From: Sphingobacterium tabacisoli
GTDB taxonomy: Bacteria > Bacteroidota > Bacteroidia > Sphingobacteriales > Sphingobacteriaceae
Direction: 5' to 3'
DNA: 64,000 nucleotides
NCBI RefSeq assembly: GCF_017908035.1
Contig: NZ_JAEQMU010000005.1
Coordinates: 372,001 to 436,000, forward strand
Shown here: positions 16,879 to 23,701 of the stretch, piece after piece
Position numbering within the stretch: the first letter of the stretch is position 1
Layout of the letters: each line of letters opens with the position of its first letter
Program-made: the position numbers and the translations under genes
The notes under the pieces: generated by a model
What the model saw: only the letters and a program-made list of their open reading frames with translations
What the model was told of the DNA's origin: nothing
The model's database searches: none

Positions 16879-17535
16879 TTAAACTGTTTGTATTCTAGCC
16901 TGCTTTACAAGATCTAAAGCCAGCAAGGCTCTTTCTTCTAGCCCTTCGGCACGCCTAGGGTCGATCAATTTGCTTCCCATTCCTACAGCACATACTCCTG
17001 CTTTAAACCAGGCCCGTAAATTATGGAGTTCGATGTCTACCCCTCCTGTCGGTATAAAAAGCTGTCCTCTAAATAGCTCTTTTATCGCTGACATGTACTC
17101 CGGTCCGAGTATATTCGCTGGAAACAGCTTAATTAAAGCGGCGTCATATTCTTGCGCGGTGTAGATTTCAGTAGGTGTCATGCAACCTGGAATCCACAGC
17201 AAACCAGCTTCATTAACCAACTGTCCCACAACAGGATTAACAATCGGAGACACAATAAAATCAGCTCCTAAATCTATAAAAAGGGTTGCTTCCCTACTGT
17301 TTTTTATAGTCCCAATTCCAAGATATAATCCGGGCATCTCGCTATCTCTAATCGACAATAATTCTTTAAAAACAGTTTCTGCTTTGTCTCCTCTATTGGT
17401 AAACTCAAATACCCTTATTCCCGCTTTGTAGAGCGTCTTTACAAGAGCAATCGACCCATCGACATCATCATGATAAAATAAAGGTAATATACCTTGTTCT
17501 AAAATCGCTTCTAATACCGTTGTTTTCTTATTCAT
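16879..17535 (-). CDS. eda: 2-dehydro-3-deoxyphosphogluconate (KDPG/KHG) aldolase
   Basis: A class I aldolase that cleaves KDPG to pyruvate and glyceraldehyde 3-phosphate, the last step of hexuronate and Entner-Doudoroff catabolism. At 218 aa it has the normal family length and appears intact. E44 in GIRVFEFTNRG and the Schiff-base lysine K136 in ALIKLFPAN are present, as is the phosphate-binding region IPTGGVDIELHNLRAWFKAG. Its ATG overlaps the kdgK stop by 4 nt (ATGA), so the two are translationally coupled. The normal upstream partner uxaC survives only as a remnant. Confidence 0.95.
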   Translation of the reverse strand: MNKKTTVLEAILEQGILPLFYHDDVDGSIALVKTLYKAGIRVFEFTNRGDKAETVFKELLSIRDSEMPGLYLGIGTIKNSREATLFIDLGADFIVSPIVNPVVGQLVNEAGLLWIPGCMTPTEIYTAQEYDAALIKLFPANILGPEYMSAIKELFRGQLFIPTGGVDIELHNLRAWFKAGVCAVGMGSKLIDPRRAEGLEERALLALDLVKQARIQTV

Positions 17536-18557
17536 CTCTTTATTCGTTTTTGAATGCCTGCGACTGAACTCTCCGTCGCATCACTTGCTATAAATAATTT
17601 ATCGAAAGCCGCTGCTGTAGCAAACTCCAGTGTGTCTCGCATTCCGATCTCTTGATACAATCCATATATCAGCCCCGCCATAAAGCAATCTCCGCTCCCC
17701 ACTTTGTCAAGAATCTCTTCTGCCCGATACTCTTCGGAAATCAACAGCTGTTCCTCTCCAAAAAGGGTCGTAAAATATTGAATGCCTTTTTCCAAGTAAT
17801 CAAATCTAAATGTATTGGCTACGAACTTACATTTTTCAAATCGCGACACTAACTCCAAACTTGTTTTCTTTGCCTGTTCTTCAAGCACCCCTCGCGCATA
17901 ACTCTCCTTCACTTCTTTTAGCTCTGGGACCAATGAAGTGCCTAACATTTGCTGCGCAGCCCACACATTCCCCATAATAAGATCAGAGTAAACTGCTAGA
18001 TCTGGCATTACCTCTATTGGTTGTTTCCCGTATTTCCATAATTTTGAACGGTAATTGAGGTCCAACGAAACAAAGATATTCTGACGTTTTGCTTCTTTCA
18101 CCGCATCAAGACAGATATCGGCCATTTCCTGAGATATAGCGGGACATATAGCCGAAAAATGAAACCAGGACACCCCTTTGAAGATAGACGGCCAATCCAT
18201 ATCGGAACGACTTAAGTTAGCAAACGCTGAATCTGCTCTATCATATATAACTCCTGCATGTTTTACATCCTTCCCTTTGGGCAGATAGTATAACCCTAAG
18301 CGATTTCCCTGTAACAACATGTGGTCAAGATCTACTTTTCTTCCTTTCAAATGTTCTAAAATCCCCAAGGTTATATCATTTTGGGGCATAGCAGAGAGAT
18401 ACGCAGAAGGCAATCCCCATGTTGCCAGAGCTGACGCGACATTAAGCTCTGCTCCTCCAACAAAAAACGGCAAAGCCCCTGCTCCAACCCAATCCTGAGA
18501 AAGATCAGGACAAATACGGAGCAGAATTTCTCCAAAATTTAAAATTTTACCATTCAT
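17532..18557 (-). CDS. kdgK: 2-keto-3-deoxygluconate kinase (PfkB family sugar kinase)
   Basis: Phosphorylates 2-keto-3-deoxygluconate to KDPG, the substrate of the adjacent aldolase. It has 341 aa. The PfkB N-terminal motif is GGAELNVASALATWGL near 34-49, and the C-terminal anion-hole and catalytic motif is DKVGSGDCFMAGLIYG, with the catalytic Asp in GSGD. The specificity assignment rests mainly on the coupled eda gene; otherwise it could be another PfkB sugar kinase. Its start codon shares one base with the stop (TAATG) of the uxaC remnant, which points to a former uxaC-kdgK-eda operon. Confidence 0.9.
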   Translation of the reverse strand: MNGKILNFGEILLRICPDLSQDWVGAGALPFFVGGAELNVASALATWGLPSAYLSAMPQNDITLGILEHLKGRKVDLDHMLLQGNRLGLYYLPKGKDVKHAGVIYDRADSAFANLSRSDMDWPSIFKGVSWFHFSAICPAISQEMADICLDAVKEAKRQNIFVSLDLNYRSKLWKYGKQPIEVMPDLAVYSDLIMGNVWAAQQMLGTSLVPELKEVKESYARGVLEEQAKKTSLELVSRFEKCKFVANTFRFDYLEKGIQYFTTLFGEEQLLISEEYRAEEILDKVGSGDCFMAGLIYGLYQEIGMRDTLEFATAAAFDKLFIASDATESSVAGIQKRIKR

Positions 18558-18745
18558 TACTTAAAAAATATAACATATTCCCGGGCATTATAATAACTTA
18601 TATCCCGTATGATCTTACCACCCCATTCTATATCATCAGGGATTTCTCCCTTTTCCATATCCTTCCCAAAAATATCTCAGATTACCCTTCTGAAATACTT
18701 GTACCTAGGAAAAGATAGAAGGCTCCGAGAGTCGGTCAGCATTCC
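18557..18745 (-). pseudogene. uxaC: Remnant of uxaC (glucuronate isomerase), C-terminal 62 codons with internal stop
   Basis: On the minus strand from 18745 the frame reads GMLTDSRSLLSFPRYKYFRR-VI-stop-DIFG, then MEKGEIPDD and ISYYNAREY, and ends FFK-stop at 18557. These are the conserved C-terminal blocks of UxaC (GMLTDSRSxLSxxRHEYFRRxLC, later YNARxYF), with TGA (18679-18677) where the family normally has Cys. About 13 upstream codons (LKSWIIALGSFI) still resemble UxaC loosely; everything before them is gone, so roughly the first 85-90% of a normal gene is missing. The terminal TAA overlaps the kdgK ATG. It cannot encode a functional isomerase. Confidence 0.88.
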
Positions 18746-18874
18746 AATAAAACTACCAAGTGCAATTATCCACGATTTGAGTCTAATAGGCTAAAATCTT
18801 GTATTAATGATATCTAGAGCTTAAAAGTAAGCACAAGATAAATAAGATTTACAGTTCCACCTCAATATTAGTTA

Positions 18875-18888
18875 CGAAAACGTTAGCG
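18875..18888. promoter_or_regulatory. LacI/cre-like operator candidate upstream of the uxaC-kdgK-eda remnant operon
   Basis: CGAAAACGTTAGCG is centred on CG at 18881/18882. Ten of its 14 positions are self-complementary and it resembles LacI-family operators (compare TGWAANCGNTNWCA). It lies upstream of the decayed operon in AT-rich sequence. The role is inferred from pattern and place only. Confidence 0.3.
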
Positions 18889-18937
18889 ATGAATTTATTT
18901 TATGTATAAATATAATAGATACTATTGGCATACAGGC

Positions 18938-18971
18938 AAAAAAAGCCAAGGTTGATTGAACAATCCCTGGC
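18938..18971 (-). terminator. Terminator of tRNA-Arg
   Basis: On the minus strand GCCAGGGATTG pairs with CAACCTTGGC around a 6-nt loop, with one mismatch or bulge, followed by T7. It lies 18 nt after the tRNA 3' end. Confidence 0.75.
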
Positions 18972-18988
18972 CTTTCTTTTAACTCGAG

Positions 18989-19060
18989 TAGCCCCGAGCA
19001 GAATCGAACTGCTATCAAATGTTTAGGAAACATCTATTCTATCCGTTGAACTACGGGGCC
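18989..19060 (-). tRNA. tRNA-Arg (anticodon CCU)
   Basis: A 72-nt cloverleaf on the minus strand: acceptor GGCCCCG paired with CGGGGCT (one G-T pair) and discriminator A; D-arm GTTCAACGGATAGAAT; anticodon loop TTCCTAA giving anticodon CCT; T-arm with TTCGATT. CCA is not encoded. It reads AGG codons. Confidence 0.95.
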
Positions 19061-19222
19061 AATTTTTGAAGTACACAAAAGTATTATTCTCTTAGCTTCA
19101 AAACAAGAGCTCATTTTATTTTTAGCGAACCTATAATCAACAGCTATAACAAACATAGCGCTACAATAGATTTTGACAATATCAAATAGGTAAATTCGAT
19201 TTATAGTTGTCGTTATTATGCT

Positions 19223-19230
19223 TACCTTTG
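19223..19230 (+). promoter_or_regulatory. Putative -7 box (TACCTTTG) of the peroxiredoxin operon
   Basis: TACCTTTG matches TAnnTTTG and lies 25 nt before the ATG at 19256. A TTG occurs at 19207-19209, but the spacing (13 nt) is shorter than usual. Confidence 0.5.
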
Positions 19231-19255
19231 TAGTACAAAAAAAGAAAGATATATT

Positions 19256-19888
19256 ATGAGTTTTACAGGTAAGAATTTTCCGAACATTACAGTAGATGCA
19301 ATTGATTATTTAGGTGACTACATCTCAATCAATATTTTTGAAAAAGCCCAAAAAGAAAACAAAAAAGTATTGTTATTCTGGTATCCAAAAGACTTTACTT
19401 TCGTATGTCCTACAGAATTACACGCTTTTCAAGAGGCTCTTCCTGAATTTGAGAAACGTAACACGATTGTAATCGGTGCATCATGCGATTCTAACGAAGT
19501 TCACTTTGCTTGGTTGAATACAGCAAAAGACAATGGCGGTATCGAAGGTGTAGAATATCCTATCATTGCTGATACAAACCGCAATCTTTCTAGCGTATTA
19601 GGTATTTTAGAGATGAAAGAAGTAGAGCATCCTGAGTACGGCACACTAGTAGAAGGTTCTGCTGTATCTTACCGCGCTACTTATCTAATCGACGAGACTG
19701 GTAAAGTTTTCCACGAATCAGTAAACGACATGCCACTTGGACGTAACGTTAAAGAGTACATCCGTTTAGTTGACGCTTATGCTCACGTTCAAAACCATGG
19801 TGAAGTTTGTCCAGCAAACTGGGAAGAAGGCAAAGATGCGATGAATGCGACTCGTGAGGGTGTAGCTTCATACCTATCAGCAAACTAA
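19256..19888 (+). CDS. 2-Cys peroxiredoxin (AhpC/TSA family)
   Basis: A thiol peroxidase that reduces H2O2 and organic hydroperoxides; 210 aa, cytoplasmic. The peroxidatic cysteine is C51 in FTFVCPTE and the resolving cysteine C185 in GEVCPANWE, the typical 2-Cys arrangement. The core strand VLLFWYPKDF and the conserved Arg in SYRATYLID are present. It is followed by a thioredoxin-like gene that is a natural reductant, and no ahpF is seen, so electron supply by thioredoxin is likely. OxyR control is common for such genes but no OxyR site was identified here. Confidence 0.95.
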   Translation: MSFTGKNFPNITVDAIDYLGDYISINIFEKAQKENKKVLLFWYPKDFTFVCPTELHAFQEALPEFEKRNTIVIGASCDSNEVHFAWLNTAKDNGGIEGVEYPIIADTNRNLSSVLGILEMKEVEHPEYGTLVEGSAVSYRATYLIDETGKVFHESVNDMPLGRNVKEYIRLVDAYAHVQNHGEVCPANWEEGKDAMNATREGVASYLSAN

Positions 19889-19905
19889 GAAATCTCAACT
19901 ACTCA

Positions 19906-19928
19906 AGAGGCGGATTTCTTCCGCCTCT
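19906..19928 (+). terminator. Intra-operon hairpin after the peroxiredoxin gene
   Basis: Perfect 9-bp GC-rich stem AGAGGCGGA (19906-19914) and complement (19920-19928) with a 5-nt loop. The T-run after it is poor (ATTATTT), so it may be a leaky terminator or a 3' stabiliser that keeps peroxiredoxin expression above that of the downstream genes. Confidence 0.55.
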
Positions 19929-19949
19929 ATTATTTAAACACAAACTATT

Positions 19950-20264
19950 ATGTTACAGGAATTAGAAAACGACACCTTACAGGAAGTTGTTAACAGCAAC
20001 AAAACTGTAATGGTACAATATGCAGCCTCATGGTGCGGTAACTGCCGTATTATGAAACCAAAATTCAAAAAATTGGCTACAGAGAATGAAAACGTGACTT
20101 TCATTATCGTAGATGCGGAGAAAAACCCAGAATCTAGAAAATTAGCTAATGTCAATAACTTACCTACATTTGCTGCCTTCAAAGATGGCAAATTGGTAAA
20201 TCAAGTACAGACAAACAAAATTGAAGGATTAATTGATTTATTAAATGAAGTTACCAGTAATTAA
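19950..20264 (+). CDS. Thioredoxin-family protein with CGNC active site
   Basis: A 104-aa cytoplasmic thioredoxin fold. The active site is W28-C29-G-N-C32 (ASWCGNCR) instead of the classic WCGPC, and the cis-Pro is present in NNLPTFAAFKDG. Its N-terminal strand TVMVQYAASW and the helix KPKFKKLATEN fit the fold. Pro-to-Asn in the active-site dipeptide normally shifts redox potential. It follows the 2-Cys peroxiredoxin by 61 nt and overlaps the next gene by 20 nt, so it is probably its dedicated partner in peroxide detoxification. Confidence 0.92.
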   Translation: MLQELENDTLQEVVNSNKTVMVQYAASWCGNCRIMKPKFKKLATENENVTFIIVDAEKNPESRKLANVNNLPTFAAFKDGKLVNQVQTNKIEGLIDLLNEVTSN

Positions 20265-20502
20265 GCACCTAACAGATTTCATCGAGCAGAATGATGCGGA
20301 TTACGTATTGGAAACGATTGAAACATTGGAGTCCTTAACTGAAGTTTCCTCTTTAAAAGACGAAGAGCTAGATGTTATCGGCGAATTAATCTCAAACATG
20401 TATGGCGCCATCGAAGTGGACAAGCTAATCAAGGAAGGGACTCCCAAAAAAGAAGCTTTGAACTCATTCATGCAACGTGTATTGGGATCGATAGACAAGT
20501 AA
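20245..20502 (+). CDS. Small acidic helical protein, probably DUF6952 family
   Basis: An 85-aa cytoplasmic protein starting MKLPVIKHLTDFIEQNDADY and containing KDEELDVIGELISNMYGAIE and KKEALNSFMQRVLGSIDK. The blocks and the position after AhpC and thioredoxin agree with the Bacteroidota family I know as DUF6952; function unknown. The start lies inside the thioredoxin gene (20-nt overlap in another frame), so translation is probably coupled. It is predicted mostly alpha-helical and has no cysteine, so it is not itself a redox carrier; a structural or regulatory role with the two upstream proteins is inferred. Confidence 0.88.
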   Translation: MKLPVIKHLTDFIEQNDADYVLETIETLESLTEVSSLKDEELDVIGELISNMYGAIEVDKLIKEGTPKKEALNSFMQRVLGSIDK

Positions 20503-20555
20503 GGAACCGACACACTGACTGACAAAAGCTCATCTTTTTATACAGAATACGAGGT

Positions 20556-20784
20556 CACATCGTTTTTTGTTCATAACTCGAGCGATGTGGAAAATTATTT
20601 TTCAACATATCACTTATAATATTGTGCTTTTTATAGTACTTTTACTAGTGTTGAAGGGTTACACCTTAATCTGGTGAGTCGTAACACTAATATGCATTTA
20701 ATAATAAATTAAGCGCACACTATTTTAAGACCAAAGATTTTTAATTGTTGGAAAAAGAGCTAAATTACATTTAGCTCTTTTTTT
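20556..20784 (+). ncRNA. Candidate structured non-coding RNA ending in a terminator (speculative)
   Basis: The 445 nt between 20502 and 20948 hold no ORF I can support. They contain a 7-bp stem CACATCG/CGATGTG (20556-20562 with 20583-20589), then a compound hairpin TAGTGTT/AACACTA (20646-20652 with 20683-20689) enclosing CACC/GGTG with a 7-nt loop, then a strong terminator at 20752-20784. This could be an independent sRNA or just the long 3' UTR of the peroxiredoxin operon. No known RNA family (6S, SRP, tmRNA, riboswitch) was recognised. Confidence 0.3.
20752..20784 (+). terminator. Intrinsic terminator
   Basis: A 13-bp stem AAAAAGAGCTAAA (20752-20764) and complement (20770-20782), 5-nt loop, ending in T-rich sequence. 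It ends the peroxiredoxin transcript or a separate small RNA. Confidence 0.88.
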
Positions 20785-20789
20785 GTTCC

Positions 20790-20829
20790 CTCAAGTTCGC
20801 TGAAGTCCCCTAAAGTCTTCTAAAGTCCG
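20790..20829. repeat. Four imperfect 10-bp tandem repeats
   Basis: CTCAAGTTCG, CTGAAGTCCC, CTAAAGTCTT and CTAAAGTCCG follow each other exactly at 10-bp period (20790-20829), one helical turn each, between the terminator and the PIG-L gene promoter region. No coding potential; function unknown. Confidence 0.7.
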
Positions 20830-20947
20830 TGATAGGCCTAGTATAGCTCCCTTTACTAAGGTGTATGTCTGTATTTACCATAACAATATTACAGTTTGCC
20901 GACCCTATAAATTGCTTATTCTTTGACCTAAACATGTATATTTAACT

Positions 20948-23380
20948 ATGTTTAGAAAAATATCCCTTTTATTTCTATTTCTTATTTCACTTCATAACGC
21001 GGTATGGTCCCAACACGGGAACATGGCTTCCAGTGAGATCATGATCAAGCTTCAAAAACTTAATACACTAGGATCGGTTCTGTACTTTGCCGCACATCCG
21101 GATGATGAGAACACTCGGCTGATTGCATGGCTGGCTCAAGAACGAAAATATAGAACGGGTTACCTTTCCCTGACACGTGGTGATGGTGGGCAAAACCTTA
21201 TTGGCACAGAGCAAGGAATAGACCTTGGACTGATACGTACACAGGAGTTACTTGCGGCGCGGTCGATAGATAAGGGTGAACAGTTCTTCAGCTCCGCTTA
21301 CGACTTCGGTTTTTCCAAGACCCATCAAGAGACATTTGATTTTTGGGATAAAAAAACGGCCTTACGTGAGGCCGTATGGATTATCCGTAAATTCAGACCC
21401 GATATCATCATTACTAGGTTTCCTCCAGACAAACGCGGAGGACATGGACACCATCAGGCTTCAGCTATATTGGCACACGAAGCTTACCTTGCTGCCGCTG
21501 ACCCAAATCAATTCCCGGAACAACTTGCTACTGTATCTGTATGGAAAGCAAAACGCCTTCTATGGAACACTGCTAATTTCGGCGGAATGAACAATACCTC
21601 TGAAGACCAACTGAAAGTAGATATCGGAGACTATAGTACGTTATTGGGAGACTCTTATGGCGAGATTGCGGCACGTAGTAGATCACAGCATAAAAGCCAG
21701 GGGTTTGGCGCTGCTACTACACGAGGCACAAGCATCGAATACTTTGACTTCGTGGCAGGTGACAAGCCACAAGAAGACCTAATGGAAGGAATTGAAACAA
21801 GCTGGAATCGAATCCCTAATACTGCCGATATACAAGTCCAAATCAACAATATTATCAAGGGGTTTGACTACCTAAACCCCGAGAAAAGTATTCCTGCCTT
21901 GTTTGCGCTCCGGGAGCAGGTTCGCACAATTGGCGACCCTTACTGGAAAAATCTTAAAACTCAAGAAATCGAAGATATTATTACCGCTTGTGCGGGCATA
22001 TGGGTGGATGCAACAACCGTATCTAGCCAATACCCTATGAACAAAAGCTTTGCTGTATCTCTTGAAGCCATTGCAAGACGTCCGGGAATTAAAGTCAAGC
22101 TTATCAAGACAAGCTTGGGAGAAGTCAATCAAGCACTCGCAACAAACAACACTTGGAACTCGTCAAGCCTTTATACATGGTACCGCAATACACAACCCTA
22201 CTGGCTTGAAAAAGCACATTCGTTAGGAAAATTCGATGTAGAGCCGAAGGATATAGGATTTCCAACAAACGCGAACCATCCAATAGTCGAATTTACCTTT
22301 GACATCGATGGAAAATTACTTCAGAGATCCCAAGCTATACAATATAAAGTCGTTGATCCTGTCCGTGGCGAGATCCACAGCCCTGTAGCCATCACACCCG
22401 TCCTTACCGCGGAAGCCTCCTCAACGATTGTCTTAAGTACTAACGGTGAAGAGAAAAGCGTAGATATCACTTTTACCCGACATAATAAAGATAGCAACAA
22501 CTTTATAGTCACCATACCGAAATCTGATGGATGGCAGGTGGTTCCTCAGCAATTAAATTTGGATTTTGGAGAGTCGAATACCATTATCAAACAAATCAGG
22601 ATAAAACCCTCCTCGGCAAATAGTGATCGCTCTACAATCAACCTGATATGGAATGATCAGGCTTTGAAGTCAATCAAGACCATTGATTATGATCACATTC
22701 CCCGTATCACTTGGTTTCCTACAACAATCATTAACTGTGAGCGTCTTGCTCTAGTAAACCCAATCAAAAGTATAGGTTATATTGCTGGTGCTGGCGACCT
22801 GGTTTCTAAATCATTAAATGAAATTGGTATAGCAACCACCAACCTAAATGGACATAATTTATCTGCGCCATTACTCAAGCAATATGATGCTATCGTAGTC
22901 GGTGTACGTTACTTTAATATCAATCCACAGGCTGCTACGACTCAAAAACTCTTGATGGATTATGTAGCACAGGGAGGCGTTGTATTAATGCAGTATAATG
23001 TCAACACTAAGCTCATGACCGAACAGTTAGGTCCCTATCCATTCGCTATATCAAGAGACCGCGTGACAGAAGAAGACGCTATTGTACAATTTGACGCTAA
23101 AGATATTGTGTTCTCTTACCCCAATAAGATTACGGCAATCGATTTTGAGGGCTGGGTACAAGAACGTGGGCTGTATTTTGCAGACGGTATCGATCGGAAT
23201 TATCGCACACCTCTGTCCATACATGACAAAGATGAACAGCCCAATAAAGGCTCACTCTTGATTACCAATTATGGAAAGGGTAAGTTTGTATACACTTCGT
23301 TGGCCTTTTTCAGACAATTACCTGCAGGAGTTCCCGGAGCTTATAGATTATTCGTAAATTTGCTAACAAAAGAAAAGTAA
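20948..23380 (+). CDS. Exported PIG-L family deacetylase
   Basis: An 810-aa periplasmic or surface protein with a signal peptide (MFRKISLLFLFLISLHNAVWSQ). The N-terminal LmbE/PIG-L domain (about 40-260) has the zinc motif AHPDDE (H50, D52, D53) and the late GHGHHQAS (H166, H168, H169), as in N-acetylglucosamine de-N-acetylases. About 500 further residues follow: an Ig-like beta region and a C-terminal alpha/beta domain (YIAGAGDLVSKSL; YDAIVVGVRYF; GGVVLMQYNV) resembling a ThuA/glutamine-amidotransferase-like fold. The probable substrate is an N-acetylated sugar in glycans. A small membrane protein gene follows 14 nt later. Confidence 0.9.
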   Translation: MFRKISLLFLFLISLHNAVWSQHGNMASSEIMIKLQKLNTLGSVLYFAAHPDDENTRLIAWLAQERKYRTGYLSLTRGDGGQNLIGTEQGIDLGLIRTQELLAARSIDKGEQFFSSAYDFGFSKTHQETFDFWDKKTALREAVWIIRKFRPDIIITRFPPDKRGGHGHHQASAILAHEAYLAAADPNQFPEQLATVSVWKAKRLLWNTANFGGMNNTSEDQLKVDIGDYSTLLGDSYGEIAARSRSQHKSQGFGAATTRGTSIEYFDFVAGDKPQEDLMEGIETSWNRIPNTADIQVQINNIIKGFDYLNPEKSIPALFALREQVRTIGDPYWKNLKTQEIEDIITACAGIWVDATTVSSQYPMNKSFAVSLEAIARRPGIKVKLIKTSLGEVNQALATNNTWNSSSLYTWYRNTQPYWLEKAHSLGKFDVEPKDIGFPTNANHPIVEFTFDIDGKLLQRSQAIQYKVVDPVRGEIHSPVAITPVLTAEASSTIVLSTNGEEKSVDITFTRHNKDSNNFIVTIPKSDGWQVVPQQLNLDFGESNTIIKQIRIKPSSANSDRSTINLIWNDQALKSIKTIDYDHIPRITWFPTTIINCERLALVNPIKSIGYIAGAGDLVSKSLNEIGIATTNLNGHNLSAPLLKQYDAIVVGVRYFNINPQAATTQKLLMDYVAQGGVVLMQYNVNTKLMTEQLGPYPFAISRDRVTEEDAIVQFDAKDIVFSYPNKITAIDFEGWVQERGLYFADGIDRNYRTPLSIHDKDEQPNKGSLLITNYGKGKFVYTSLAFFRQLPAGVPGAYRLFVNLLTKEK

Positions 23381-23394
23381 TTTTAACATTAGAG

Positions 23395-23592
23395 ATGGAA
23401 AATCAAGTAAACGACGCACAACCTATTAATGCAAAAGGTTTAATTTTATTAATTGGCTCTGTATTTGGCGCGCTGACAGCTTTTGCGTCTAGCGGGTCAT
23501 TTTCAAGCATTATCGGAGGATTAGTAGGAGGTTTTATCTTCGCTGTCTTCTTTAATACAGTGCTTTTACCACAAAAACCTCATGACAGATAA
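23395..23592 (+). CDS. Small membrane protein (65 aa)
   Basis: The polar N-terminus (MENQVNDAQPINAKG) is followed by two hydrophobic segments, LILLIGSVFGALTAF and a glycine-rich IIGGLVGGFIFAVFFNTVLL, probably a helical hairpin, and a short charged tail. I do not recognise a family. It lies 14 nt after the PIG-L gene, and its 3' end overlaps the next tiny gene by 11 nt, so it belongs to the same operon as the downstream symporter. Confidence 0.75.
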   Translation: MENQVNDAQPINAKGLILLIGSVFGALTAFASSGSFSSIIGGLVGGFIFAVFFNTVLLPQKPHDR

Positions 23593-23701
23593 AGGACTCC
23601 CTCCTTTTGTACGTAGCTGGCGCCAATTTTACTGGATTCTGGTAATCTGGCTACTCCTATGTATCGTATTCATGTACTTATTCACGATACATTATTCATG
23701 A
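23582..23701 (+). CDS. 39-residue single-span membrane protein preceding the symporter
   Basis: ATG at 23582 to TGA at 23699-23701 encodes a short basic N-terminus (MTDKGLPPFVRSWRQFYW) and one transmembrane helix (ILVIWLLLCIVFMYLFTI). It starts inside the preceding small gene (11-nt overlap), and its stop overlaps the symporter ATG as ATGA. That double coupling is strong evidence that it is real. Tiny membrane proteins of the YhdT/YjcH type precede several sodium:solute symporters in other bacteria and act as partner subunits; a similar role is inferred here. Confidence 0.75.
   Translation: MTDKGLPPFVRSWRQFYWILVIWLLLCIVFMYLFTIHYS

Noticed and set aside
18609..18794. 61-aa plus-strand frame at the uxaC remnant
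   Set aside because: The opposite strand carries recognisable UxaC sequence; the plus frame is its shadow.
20503..20947. 6S RNA, SRP RNA or a riboswitch in the gap before the PIG-L gene
   Set aside because: The hairpins do not show the conserved elements of these families that I know; only an unspecified candidate RNA is kept.
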